This document shows, piece after piece, positions 1 through 9,318 of a DNA stretch of 64,000 nucleotides. Below the pieces are notes generated by a model. The model saw only the letters and a program-made list of their open reading frames with translations, had not been told where the DNA came from and made no database searches. The DNA is from Austropuccinia psidii. Its lineage: Eukaryota > Basidiomycota > Pucciniomycetes > Pucciniales > Sphaerophragmiaceae. A program made the translations under genes and the position numbers. The DNA is taken from the NCBI GenBank assembly GCA_023105745.1, contig JALGQZ010000012.1, positions 42,897,852-42,961,851 on the forward strand, given 5' to 3'. Every line of letters starts with the position of its first letter. Within the stretch, counting starts at the first letter, position 1.

Positions 1-72
1 CCAATCCTGGTGTATATTGTCCTCTGCCTTACCCCACCATTATCTACCAATCACGCTGCTATTCCGACTGCC

Positions 73-1380
73 TCACTCTTTGAATTGGGCTGAGATTGTA
101 TTACCATCCCTGATTTGATAGGCCGCTCCCTCGCCAATCTCATAATAGCCGTGGCTTTTTCGGCACATTGTTTTTGCCAACCTCCTTGAGCATTGTGCGG
201 ACATACCCACTAGTGTCGTGCTTTCATTGTCCTGTGCTGGATCAGTATAATGAACAAATGTACTGCTGGCCCACACTACCTGAATGAGCCCATGACAATC
301 GGATAGATCAATCCAAAAATGCTCATTTGGGAAAATCAATTTCCCCCCTGTACACCGCTTTGATGCATCTCTTTGAATTTGGCCGGTCTCCTTATCAGCT
401 TGAAACCACCATCCCGAAGCATACAGCGATGCATCCTTATCAACATGAGGTGCTTTTTTGAATCCATTCATGGTGAAAGTGAGTGCGGAAGCGAACTCGA
501 ATGCACCCTGATTTGCCGGAATATTGCCTTGGTAGTTGACTTGATCAAAAGACGGAACCCCCAATGAATTGTAGAGATTTTGAATCTTCTCAAATAAATT
601 ATCCCCAACATATCGTAAGGATTGACCTAGAATGCAACCCACCGAGCTAAGATTGGCACCTCGGTCCCGCCATTCGTCTTTTGCAATTTCAATTTTGACA
701 GCACTTCCATACAGACCAAATTGTTCATTCTTCGTGGTGCATTTGCGCCACCCAATCGCGAACATAAATCCCTCCAGTAATGCTCCATTTGTTGCAATAG
801 GGTCAGTGAACCTCTTTTCGCGAAATAAGAATTGTGATAATTCATCCCATTGATTGACCTCGACTTCACTCATTGTTGTGAATGGTCGGAATTCAACGAG
901 GGCAATGAGTAATCCGGTTGAAGAGAAAATTGCCACACGGCCAAAGTGAATGCGTTTGATCTGATTGACATCCACAAGGCTCCAAATTTCACTTGGGATC
1001 ATATTTGCTGATACTGGCATTGATATTTGTGCTGTTGGTCGAGAGGAGGAAAAAAAGCTCTGCTTTCGGGTGGTTTTGCCCTCATTTATCTTTTGGGATG
1101 TCCGACTATTCCCGAGTGGTTGAGGGATCACTTTATGTTGAAGCAGACAAGATATCAGATACTGCTTCCTGCCATTTGAAGCTAAGGAGTTTTGAGTCCA
1201 GAATGGTGCCCAATGCCCAAGGAGCTTTCTTCGGCACACATCCTTTGACTTCCCTGTTGGAGCCCACATGACATTGGCACAATCTGAACCGACTAAAGCC
1301 AATGTTCTTCCATGGGGCCCAATGAGGGTGCCACATAAATGTGGAAGCATATATACACTGAGATTAAGCGAGAAACTCAC
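73..1380 (-). CDS. TET/JBP-like 2-oxoglutarate Fe(II) dioxygenase, 435 aa
   Basis: An uninterrupted 435-residue reading frame. The C-terminal half looks like the Tet-like 2OG-Fe(II) oxygenase family that is expanded in rusts and other basidiomycetes. Known relatives (TET, JBP) oxidise methylated or thymine bases in DNA using Fe(II) and 2-oxoglutarate. Candidate iron ligands are H312 and D314 in an HVDKD motif and H377 in FVHYTD; R399 or R400 could bind the 2-oxoglutarate carboxylate. The stretch GGKLIFPNEHFWIDL (about 345-359) sits between them, as expected for the double-stranded beta-helix core. The first ~110 residues are Cys- and basic-rich and unassigned. I used the first ATG of the frame because there is no upstream in-frame extension. 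Base composition is far less AT-rich than the retroelements to its right. Published work links fungal TET/JBP expansions to KDZ DNA transposons, but I recognised no KDZ transposase here. The family call is fairly sure; the substrate is inferred. Confidence 0.75.
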   Translation of the reverse strand: MSFSLNLSVYMLPHLCGTLIGPHGRTLALVGSDCANVMWAPTGKSKDVCRRKLLGHWAPFWTQNSLASNGRKQYLISCLLQHKVIPQPLGNSRTSQKINEGKTTRKQSFFSSSRPTAQISMPVSANMIPSEIWSLVDVNQIKRIHFGRVAIFSSTGLLIALVEFRPFTTMSEVEVNQWDELSQFLFREKRFTDPIATNGALLEGFMFAIGWRKCTTKNEQFGLYGSAVKIEIAKDEWRDRGANLSSVGCILGQSLRYVGDNLFEKIQNLYNSLGVPSFDQVNYQGNIPANQGAFEFASALTFTMNGFKKAPHVDKDASLYASGWWFQADKETGQIQRDASKRCTGGKLIFPNEHFWIDLSDCHGLIQVVWASSTFVHYTDPAQDNESTTLVGMSAQCSRRLAKTMCRKSHGYYEIGEGAAYQIRDGNTISAQFKE

Positions 1381-2029
1381 ACTTTCCTTCCTCAGCCCGT
1401 CGCTTTCTCGCGAGTTCCCTTTTACGCTCTTTTCCTTTTTTCGTGAATGGCATGCTTTCAGCAGAAAATGAAATGAAACCGAATGATTACTGATTTATTA
1501 ATATCACCTAAATTGGATTGCGGTGGATGAATCTTTTTTAATTGCGGTAAAAAGAAAGCTCACGCCTGACCTTGGCAAATTCACGATCTCAAATACCTGA
1601 ACCTGAAAATTGCAGTGGATAGTGCATTATTCAATTTTACACATTGATGTTCCCATGCAATCACTTTCCAATCCAACCATTTGGAATCTTGCAAGCACAT
1701 GCAAATGCAATTTGCATCCTGCTGCGGATCCCTACCTATCCTAGTCCTCTTGAAAGACACAGGATCATTTGGCCTATTATGGGCTGGCGGGAAGGGATAA
1801 ACGCGACCTCCCGCAATGCCCCCGCGTGTGCTACTCGCGGGAACAACGCCTGACTCAGCACGCGTCTTGTCGGAGTCTTTGCAATGATGTACGGAGGCAT
1901 GCCGCCGTACAATTACTATTGGTACTCAGACTGTGGCATCCGGGCAGTAGTAGGATAGGAAGTCATGATTATTAAATTCATAAATCACTTTGCAAAATTA
2001 AATTACAATCTATCTAGTACAAAGCTAAT
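1381..2029. other. intergenic region upstream of the TET/JBP-like gene
   Basis: No convincing gene. It should contain the promoter of the minus-strand dioxygenase gene and the 3' end of the next minus-strand gene. A GC-rich patch at about 1780-1860 contains the inverted pair CCCGCG/CGCGGG, and a near-perfect 22-bp palindrome lies at 1889-1910. The short open frames at 1644-1975 have no recognisable protein character. Confidence 0.5.
1889..1910. repeat. 22-bp near-perfect palindrome centred on GCATGC
   Basis: The arms are GTACGGAGGCA and TGCCGCCGTAC, which are complementary apart from one mismatched pair. It lies in a local GC-rich patch between two minus-strand genes. It could be a dimeric transcription factor site or a remnant of a repeat. 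Nothing in the sequence decides between these. Confidence 0.5.
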
Positions 2030-4268
2030 CTAAAACGGGTCAATCCTGGTTGTGAGCTTTGCTGACCTGGGTACCGTCAAGGTGACCTCATCACTTGAAC
2101 CAAGACCGCGTTTCGCCACCCAGGCATCACCAAAGTCTAATACTAAGCATTGTGCAAATTCAAATCTAAGAGGTACAGTGGGGTTGAAAGACTCTGATGA
2201 GAAGAAACTTTTATTCAGTAAATTACATATATACTTATTAGTACGTAGCCACACTGGCTCCACTAGATTTTTACCCTCTGAAAGTTTTGCAGAAATGTCA
2301 ATTAGTGCTAAAGCCCCTTTAACTGAGCTTGTTCTCCAGTCATCTGAGCATACCATCAAACCACGAACCCCCGCCGCACAGAATGCCGCTAATATACCAT
2401 AGCAAATTCGATTTATTCCAAGATTCTTGTGACACGCCAAAAGATCTTTGATGGCCTCATTTTTTTTTTGAGTTCGTGAGTTTGCCTTTGATGCCATTAA
2501 CTTCGACCTTTGTATGTGCACGTACCATGTTGTACGCAATCATCAAATGGATAACTGTATCCATTAGATCCTCCAGGTTCTTGTGCGGCTTTGTGGATAT
2601 CTCATTGTCAGCCCCACCACCTTCAATGCTGAGTTGGGTTGCACGTTGCTTTGATTTACTCAAGCAGGAGGCAAGGTATTCAACTGCTCCGCGTTCGAGT
2701 CCAAGAGGATCGGTCAAATTTGATGTTGGTGCAACATATGGTTTGGGTGCAATCACATTGTATGAGACTAAACTAATGGATTCAAACATAACATTTGCCC
2801 AAAAATGTTTAACTGGATTTGTGGGGTAAAGAAGGCTCTGAACCATTTTGAAGAAGGAGTGTTCAGATTTTGGGAGATTATCTGGAGGTTTAGCTGATTC
2901 CTTCATCAATTTGAGATTCCAAATGTTGTGATCAAAAAAACGCTTCTGTTTTGGTTGGCTTAAAAAAATATAACCCTGTATATTGCAATTTATATCACCA
3001 GTCAACAGCCAATAATCATGTATCATGCACAAAGATAAAACTCACCTGCCATCTCAAGGTCCTGCAGCCAAGCTGACATTTTAAGATCTCGGTTACTGAT
3101 CACCTCAATACCAACGGGCAGGAATGTATGAGCATCCTTTGTTGGTAAATTGTCCCATCTATTTTTGTAAATCCTATTGATATTATCAAGCCCCCTTTTC
3201 CATGATTGTTGAGAAATATTGGAATGATAATTCAAAATGCCTGCAAACTCTTCCATGCGGGATAAAAATATTCCTTGAAAATTCGCAGCTGATGACACTT
3301 CGGGCTCAGCGTCGGGAATTATATCAGTCATATCTTGTCCCATTGTATCATGTTTAATTGTTTCCCTTTCTTGAAAGGCTTGAATATTCCGAGGAGAGGC
3401 GGGAGGGGTTGCATCATGCATTGTTTCATTGGGTATCAGGGGGCTTTCAGTATGTGGAGCTTCATCATGGATTGTTTCATTGAGTATTGGGGGGGGTTCA
3501 GTATGCGGAGGTTGATTATCAATATGGTCCCCTTCAACATTGATAATTTCATGACCTTGATCGCGAGAATCGTTTGCGGCTTCAAAGGTACGGCGTTTTT
3601 TGTTTGTTTTTTTGGTCGCATGTATATTTGGTCTTTTTCCTAATCTTTTGCCTGGAAATCCAATTACGACTCGAGATCCTTCAGGTAGAGATTCTCCCAC
3701 CTCCACACCAGCCCATATATTGTAAGCAGCTATTTTTATCAATTTTGTTTTGAATTATTAATGGACTTACGGTTCAAATCCATTTTGAGGAGGCTCATGG
3801 CTTCAGCAATCTTTTGACGCACATAATCAGGAATTTTACTATCATTTTGGATTTTTTTGAGCCTTGGGATTGTTTGAGCAATGTTGGAGACAAATTGTTC
3901 CTTGGATATAATTTCCACCTCCCCACTGAAAATTACATCATCTTGCCCATCATCTTCTATCGGTGCACAAGGTTCAACAGTCTTTTCCTTCTCATAAGTT
4001 TTAAAATTCGGTTTCTGAGAGCTTGGAGGTTGACCTGAAATAAAGGCTATGACACAATATCAGGTTTTGAGAGATTTGATATATTCAAGATGGATGCATA
4101 CTCACATTCTGGAAGAACTGTTGGATCTTGATTATCTTCATGTGACTGGCTCTCTACTTCAATGCCTAATTCACGACTACTGGCCATATCAGAGATTTCA
4201 CTTCCACTCTCTGGGGCTGAAGTTGGTTGTTCATTGAATTCAGTTGAATTTCCCGGGGTTCGGGCCAT
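2030..4268 (-). CDS. unrecognised multi-exon protein with two homopolymer frame breaks
   Basis: Proposed exon 1 is 4268-4106 (start MARTPGNSTEF), exon 2 is 4034-3771, exon 3 is 3729-3046 and exon 4 is about 2975-2030. Introns 1 and 2 have good signals (donors GTGAGT and GTAAGT; acceptors TTTCAG and AATAG) and keep phase 1. Intron 3 has donor GTGAGT and acceptor ATACAG, but the next open frame is off by one base near T-runs at about 2935-2970. A second break falls in the A10 run (minus strand) at about 2460-2470, where losing one A would join the open frames. The exon 3 product has repeated acidic segments (variants of NETIHDEAPHTE) and a basic KKTNKKRR patch that may be a nuclear signal. I recognise no catalytic domain. 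It may be a rust-specific gene with assembly homopolymer errors, or a pseudogene. Roughly 700 residues if repaired. Confidence 0.5.
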
Positions 4269-4434
4269 AGCGGAGGTAGTTTATTAAGCAAATAGATGGT
4301 GACGAGTTGATTGATAACTTGTTTGAAAATTTTTGAATAAAAAGATCCAAATTGAAGAAAAAAGGTGCAAGTAAAATAATCGCATTTGCAAAATGCGATT
4401 TGGCGGGAAATTGAAGGAGGCGATGTTTTGCAAC

Positions 4435-4583
4435 TTATTTCATATCATGCAAATGAAATCACTTCCCTGTGAGACATTGAATAAAGTTGACTAGTGAGAA
4501 ACCTACTAAAGTCAACTTTTGAACTATTCAACGCTCATGAGGTAAGGACTAAGCAAAGTGTTCATTTGATTGATATGAAATAA
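4435..4583. repeat. foldback element, 149 bp
   Basis: The 23-bp outer arms at 4435-4457 and 4561-4583 are inverted copies with two mismatches (TTATTTCATATCA ... TGATATGAAATAA). Inner segments around 4478-4495 and 4504-4530 are also complementary (TTGAATA, AAGTTGACT against AGTCAACTT, TATTCAA). The whole segment could fold into one long imperfect hairpin. It lies about 170 bp upstream of the minus-strand gene starting at 4268. A small foldback transposable element or a promoter palindrome are both possible. I found no clear target duplication. Confidence 0.55.
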
Positions 4584-4795
4584 AATGGTTTTGTCGCCGA
4601 AAAAGGAGACACAATTCTTGTCTTAAATAGTCCACTTATTAGGTTTTAATTTGTGAGTCTCATGATTTAAACCCTAACCACAACATTGTGAATATACTGA
4701 CCAATTTCCCCTGAGGTCCTGTTTGCAGAGAAGGCCACTCAGCATATTTCGGCGATGGCGTCCATTGTGTACGCCAACAAGCCACCGTACACTAT

Positions 4796-5645
4796 GGATG
4801 TAGTACGGAAGCGTAAGGATAAGTCGTGTCGGGAGCATGTTGAGAGGCACTCCGCGAGCGTAAGGATAGGTGGTTTTGGGAGCATGTCGGGAGGGCAGCA
4901 CACAAGCGTAAGAATAAGTGGTGTCGGGAGGGCACTACACAAGCGTAAGGATAAGTGGTGTCGGGAGCATGTCGGGAGTGCACTCCGCAAGCGTAAGGAT
5001 GGTAAGCAGTGTTGGGAGGGCACTACACAAGCGTAAGGATAAGCAGTGTCGGGAGGATGTCGGGAGGGCACTACACAAGCGTAAGGATAAGCAGTGTCGG
5101 GAGGGCACTTGAGCGAGCGTAAGGATAAGTGATGTCGGGAGCATGTCGGGAGGGCACTCCGCGAGCGTAATGATCGTAAGCAGTGTCGGGAGCATATCGG
5201 GAGGGCACTTGAGCGAGCGTAAGGATAAGTGATGTCGGGAGCATGTCGGGAGTGCACTACACAAGCGTAAGGATAAGCAGTGTCGGGAGCATGTCGGGAG
5301 GGCACTACTCAAGCGTAAGGATAAGTGATGTCGGGAGCATGTCGGGAGGGCACTACTCAAGCGTAAGGATAAGCAGTGTCAGGAGCATGTCGGGAGGGCA
5401 CTCCGCAAGCGTAATGATCGTAAGCAGTTTCGGGAGCATATCGGGAGGGCACTTGAGCGAGCGTAAGGATAAGTGATGTCGGGAGCATGTCGGGAGTGCA
5501 CTACACAAGTGTAGGGATAAACAGTGTTGGGAGCATGTCGGGAGGGCACTTGAGCGAGCGTAAGGATAAGTGATGTCGGGAGCATGTCGGGAGTGCACCA
5601 CGTGAGCATAAAGATGGTATGGGCGGGGGTGTGAAAGCGTAAGGA
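4796..5645. repeat. minisatellite, about 19 units of 48 or 37 bp
   Basis: Units begin with GCGTAAGGATAAG and continue through TGTCGGGAGCATGTCGGGAG and GGCACTAC. Full units are 48 bp. Short units of 37 bp lack one 11-bp CATGTCGGGAG block, itself an internal duplication. Variants carry GTAATGATCGTAAG. The array is broadly regular and degrades after about 5,590. It is much richer in GC than its surroundings. Reading frames run through it on several frames because the repeats lack stops, but the products are only repeat translations. There are no unique spacers between identical repeats, so it is not a CRISPR array. Confidence 0.9.
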
Positions 5646-5811
5646 GTGGTGAGGACGGAGATGGGGGGGCAGTGTCGGAGTCTTATCTGGAGGGCGGTGC
5701 GGGCTCGTAAGCATGCAAAGCATCGGGGCGGATTAGGTGGGGATGCGGAAGCCAATGAGGTGAAATTACCCGAACATTGTGAATAGTGTTGAAATGGGTT
5801 TGGGCTTTGAG

Positions 5812-5899
5812 TGACATTCACATGTGACACATGTGACGATTGACGTTGTCTTGACGCTGACGTGACGTGACCCACTAAATCCAGTGACTATAAAGTGAC
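5812..5899. promoter_or_regulatory. cluster of ten TGAC motifs (CRE/bZIP-like half sites)
   Basis: TGAC occurs at 5812, 5824, 5833, 5841, 5852, 5858, 5863, 5868, 5885 and 5896. It includes the tight string TGACGCTGACGTGACGTGAC, which contains CRE-like TGACGT. More TGACG copies follow near 5964. The density is far above the background of this AT-rich window. Regulatory function is inferred; a decayed short tandem repeat is the alternative. Confidence 0.35.
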
Positions 5900-5949
5900 A
5901 CTAACGCGACTGAAGCAAGATTTTATACTGACAGCAGTGCAACGTGAAG

Positions 5950-6490
5950 TCAATCGCCGACGATTGACGCGAGATTTGCCCTGGTGAGTGTGAATGGAAA
6001 GGTTGATATTATTTCCCTCATTGTTTTGCCATCCACCACTGTGTCCAGGGTGTCCTTTTTCAGGTCTTCTGGTTCTGGACAATCCTCCTCTTTCCTCTGG
6101 CTGGTTCCTTTGGAAGCCAAGGTCTCTGAAGTATACAGGGGACATATCAGTGTCTGCAATCAGTCAACAACTTTATGTTCTTAGGGTATTTACCTTTGAC
6201 TGTGCCTTGTACAAATTTATTTTCTGCTGATTTGGGCAGTGTGCCTTTGGAAGTTAAAACTGGGTTAATAATTGTAATCTTCCCTGTACAAGTGGTTAAG
6301 GTTGGTTTACCTTGTATTGATGCAGAAATTCATGGTTTTCTACTTCTCTGAGTGGCTATTGGTGTCCACTTCTTGGCTGTGATGAGGCCTTCACTGTGCC
6401 TCTTTCCTTTGCCCTTGCTGCCCTCTGGTTCTGAGGGTGTCACTGGTGTGTTGGCCTGTGACTGGGTCTCAAGTGGGATGTAATTTTCTT
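5950..6490 (-). pseudogene. Gag fragment of an LTR retrotransposon (type D)
   Basis: Minus-strand translation gives a Lys/Ser-rich N-terminal Gag segment (EGLITAKKWTPIATQRSR, then a stop) and, in another frame, a segment ending DGKTMREIISTFPFTLTRAN. From memory these match the start of a Gag type common in rust Ty3/Gypsy elements, where the TLREI-like motif opens the capsid-like domain. Here the capsid domain is missing. The coding similarity ends near 5,950, where TGAC-rich sequence begins. At least one stop and one frame change separate the pieces. A splice acceptor-like TTTGATTTCAG lies just upstream on the minus strand near 6,500. It appears to belong to the element whose 5' LTR is at 7089-8517. 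Confidence 0.6.
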
Positions 6491-7072
6491 CCACTGAAAT
6501 CAAAGCAGGAAAAGGAGGGCTTATGTCAGTTAAGACTTCTCAAAAAATGCTGGTTTTGCACGTCTGAGATTGGCCTCTGGGCTTGTATGTTACTACAATG
6601 TGCCCTGTATAATGATAGTGTAATTGAATCAACAATTCCACGTCAGAATTACAGCTTTTTGGTACCCTGTCACACTGTTTGTGTGTCAGTATCCCTCAGA
6701 AACACTTGTGGTTTTCAAGTGTATTCTGTACAAGTGGTTTTGTATAAGTGTTATTGAGTTAACAATACACTCAACCATGCCTCAACTGATGGTTTTTCAG
6801 TCAGAGGTGTCCTTATTCAGTCAAGAATATAGGACTTATTGATGGCTTATGTGTTTTTATACACAAAACACGCCAAAAATAGTTATATTCAGTGGGTATT
6901 AACCACGTGAATAATACTCTTATAATATGAGTATATGTATAAAAAAGGATAAATATATATAAAATATATATTTAAATAGATAATTTACACCTAAAAAAGA
7001 AAAAACACTTATCAATAAGTCATAAAAAGAGAAAACACTTACTTTATAAGGTCCAAAAAAGGTTAAAAACAC
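6491..7072 (-). other. 5' leader of the minus-strand LTR element
   Basis: Non-coding AT-rich stretch between the primer binding site and the Gag fragment. It ends near Gag with a pyrimidine tract and AG that could be the acceptor of a leader intron. It also holds several copies of CTTGTACA-type words (6290, 6730). I see no gene in it. Confidence 0.5.
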
Positions 7073-7085
7073 GGCCAGGCCCCCA
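7073..7085 (-). promoter_or_regulatory. primer binding site TGGGGGCCTGGCC
   Basis: It lies three bases inside the LTR end, in minus orientation. The same 13 bases sit next to the family A LTRs (49948-49960 and 9304-9316) and next to family B (42773-42785). TGGGGGC is typical of tRNA-Pro-primed elements such as gammaretroviruses. The exact tRNA cannot be identified without the host tRNA set. Confidence 0.75.
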
Positions 7086-7088
7086 AAA

Positions 7089-8517
7089 TGTCAGGATGAA
7101 ACTATGAAAGAGTGGTCATGTAGGCTATTTACAACTCAAACTATGTCTGTGACACAGTAAAAAATGCTTTAAGAAGGTTTTGAGATGATTAAGAATAAAT
7201 TTAAGGGCTTTACTATAGTGGTTATAGTGGTGGTGAGCGCTGTTGAAAGCCCTGGGTGCAGCTTTATCTGTTGGGTTACAATAATAAAAGACTAAAATAA
7301 TTAAACTTATAATTATACCTGATTATTAACCAAGGGTAAAACTGTTTTTGACAGTTTACTATGTAGGTTATTCAAGAGCAGGATGAGGAAAGGCTTTTGG
7401 CTGTGAAAAACCCTCCTTTAATCCTGAAATTGAGGTGGAAAGGCTGCTAGACCTTTCCACGTAGAGGAAGTGAAGATTTTTCACTCTCTATGACAGGCTT
7501 GTGGTTTGCAAACAGCCTGTATACTCTGTATTGGGCTCAGATGCGGTTTTGAAACCACATCTTGGTGGTTTTCACCAATACAGGGTGAAAGTTTTCATGT
7601 GGGGACCTCACAGCTTGATTCTGACGTGAATGACGCGTAGAATGCTGTACAGAAACTGTATGGGACCCCAGTATTGACTGACATATGAGGTGTTGAAGTA
7701 AAAACATGCTTCTCCGTCTATTTGACACCTCATATTCATGGTTATGGGATATTATCCCATGGTAAGGCTGTATATGACAGCAGGTGGGATTTTGACCTTA
7801 AAATGGTCATACCTCTGTCAGTTTTTGAGATTTCAAGCTCAGAATTGGTTCATTGAATAGCTCTATATGAGCTCTACACAATGGTACCCAACTTGACATG
7901 GTTATCATTAAATATGACAAAGTTATCCCATGTACAAGTATTTTTGTACATTGGCGTGGTTTGGGCAAAAGCTGTATTAAGCTTGTTTGGCCAATACCTT
8001 CTGTTGTAGTTGAGCTATGAGGAAATGAATGGCACCATCAGATAGCCCTGATTGTGCTCTTTCCAAAAAGACCCCACTTTAAGTATCTCACACTAAAACT
8101 GTAAAAGTTAGATGGCAGGTGAATGTTTTGTTCACCCTTATTTGGTCAGAATTTGACCATAACTCAAGTAATACTGGTGCTAGCTCAGTTTGGCTAGCAC
8201 CATTAGATAGCCCTGGCTTAGAGCTTCATTTTGAATTCCCCCTTGATGGGGTTAAGCCTCTCCTTCTAGATTTTAGATGAGAGGTGAAAATTAAGGTTTA
8301 TGCTCAGCAATAACTTTGAGCAGGAATAACTTTGTTATTTCTTGTCCTATGGTGATGGGACTTATATTTTCAGAAAGAGGTGAGTTTCCTCTTTCTTTTG
8401 ATACCTTTTGAGCTAATTTGGCTCAGCTCCATGTTTTGGTGGTATTTTGGCTATACCATTGGTTTATGGTATTTTGGCTGTCATGCTTGTGCTCTGGTTT
8501 TGAGTCACAGGATGACA
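7089..8517 (-). mobile_element. family B-type LTR, 1,429 bp, 5' LTR of a truncated element
   Basis: Bounded by TGTCAGG and GGATGACA, with the PBS directly to its left, so in minus orientation this is a 5' LTR. It is homologous end to end with the LTRs at 36589-37994 and 40171-41609. It interrupts a family A Gag start whose sequence resumes at 8518. The partner 3' LTR is not in the window because the element is cut near 5,950. It contains a hairpin with 9-bp arms at 8176-8201 and degenerate internal repeats of about 170-185 bp. Confidence 0.85.
8176..8201. repeat. hairpin in the family B LTR (9-bp arms)
   Basis: GGTGCTAGC and GCTAGCACC are perfect inverted arms around an 8-base loop. The same structure with one or two changes is present in the other family B LTRs (about 37656-37681, and near 40487-40513 in the opposite orientation). 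It could act as a structured RNA or protein-binding palindrome. Confidence 0.55.
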
Positions 8518-8830
8518 CCGCTGGGCTGACATTCTTGTCTTTTGGATTTGTGACTGGAATTTCCTGGTCCAGATTCATTAGATTGGATGGAGTAATTGCT
8601 TCCACATCAAGTAGCAGTATATTCAAGTCGGTTTTAAGAATAAAACAGACTAAGAATGAATTAAATTAACCTTCTGGACCTTTGAAGGGTTCTTTGGTTA
8701 TTAAACCCCTTGGTGCTGGGCTAGTTTGAATTTCAATACTAGATTCTGAGGCTTCAGAGTCTGAAGAACGTTTTCTAATGGATGAAACTAGAGAAAAATA
8801 AAAATATAAGTTATTTTATCAAACAACAAA
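8518..8830 (-). pseudogene. family A element A1: leader exon and Gag start
   Basis: The minus strand matches the Gag start and leader of the full-length family A element at 50497-50760. It contains the segments VEAITPSN, LDQEIP and NPKDKNVSP in the alternative frame, and the upstream SSDSEASESSIEIQTS segment. The Gag start codon of A3 (ATG at 50662) is ATA here and a stop follows, so Gag is dead. The sequence stops abruptly at 8517, where the family B-type LTR is inserted. Confidence 0.75.
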
Positions 8831-9303
8831 AATAACTTATAAACTCAACTTATTGAATAAAGTTGTTTTAATGTAATTTATGGCAAATTACGTCAAAAAT
8901 GAAGAAAAATGTCTAAGATTAAAGACAAGATTTTTTATTTTTTAATTTTTTATTTGATTTAATATTTTCTTTAAAGAAATAATAATTATGCAATTAATAA
9001 TTTATTAATCAAAATTATATTATTATTCACTTTATAGTAGAATAACTCAATGAATAAATTTCAAGTCTGTGATGTGAAAATGCCACTAGTTAGACAAAAG
9101 AAATTTATTCCAAGTCACTCAATAGTAGATTGTTTCAAACAATATTCTTAAGAAAAAAATAACTTTATTAAGATTATAAAGATTATTTATAAGGGATAAG
9201 TCCAAAAAAGCGAATATAAAAGTAAATATGGCAATTTTACGTCAAAAAACAGTAAAATAAGGTCTAGAATATGATTTATGTACCAAAAATTGGTTAAAAT
9301 CAT
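8831..9303 (-). other. 5' leader of family A element A1
   Basis: AT-rich non-coding leader between the PBS and the Gag start, homologous in reverse to 49961-50496. It shares the words TTTGACGTAATTTGCCATAA and CAACTTTATTCAATAAGTTG. I see no gene in it. Confidence 0.65.
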
Positions 9304-9316
9304 GGCCAGGCCCCCA
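9304..9316 (-). promoter_or_regulatory. primer binding site of A1
   Basis: TGGGGGCCTGGCC on the minus strand, two bases inside the LTR end at 9319. It is identical to the PBS of A3 and family B. Confidence 0.75.
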
Positions 9317-9318
9317 AA

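Noticed and set aside
73..4268. A complete KDZ DNA transposon carrying the TET/JBP-like gene
   Set aside because: No KDZ transposase motifs or inverted ends were recognised in 1-4,600, and the neighbouring gene has no Cys-cluster transposase character.
4660..4690. A telomere-like AAACCCTAACC word
   Set aside because: Only one unit is present, with no tandem array and no chromosome end structure nearby.
4796..5645. CRISPR-like appearance of a regular repeat array
   Set aside because: Repeats are directly adjacent with no unique spacers of constant length, and the genome is eukaryotic.
4739..5723. Several overlapping open frames with TYPYA and ALPTCSRH-like repeats
   Set aside because: They are translations of the minisatellite in different frames. 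Frame openness is a property of the repeat, not evidence for a protein.
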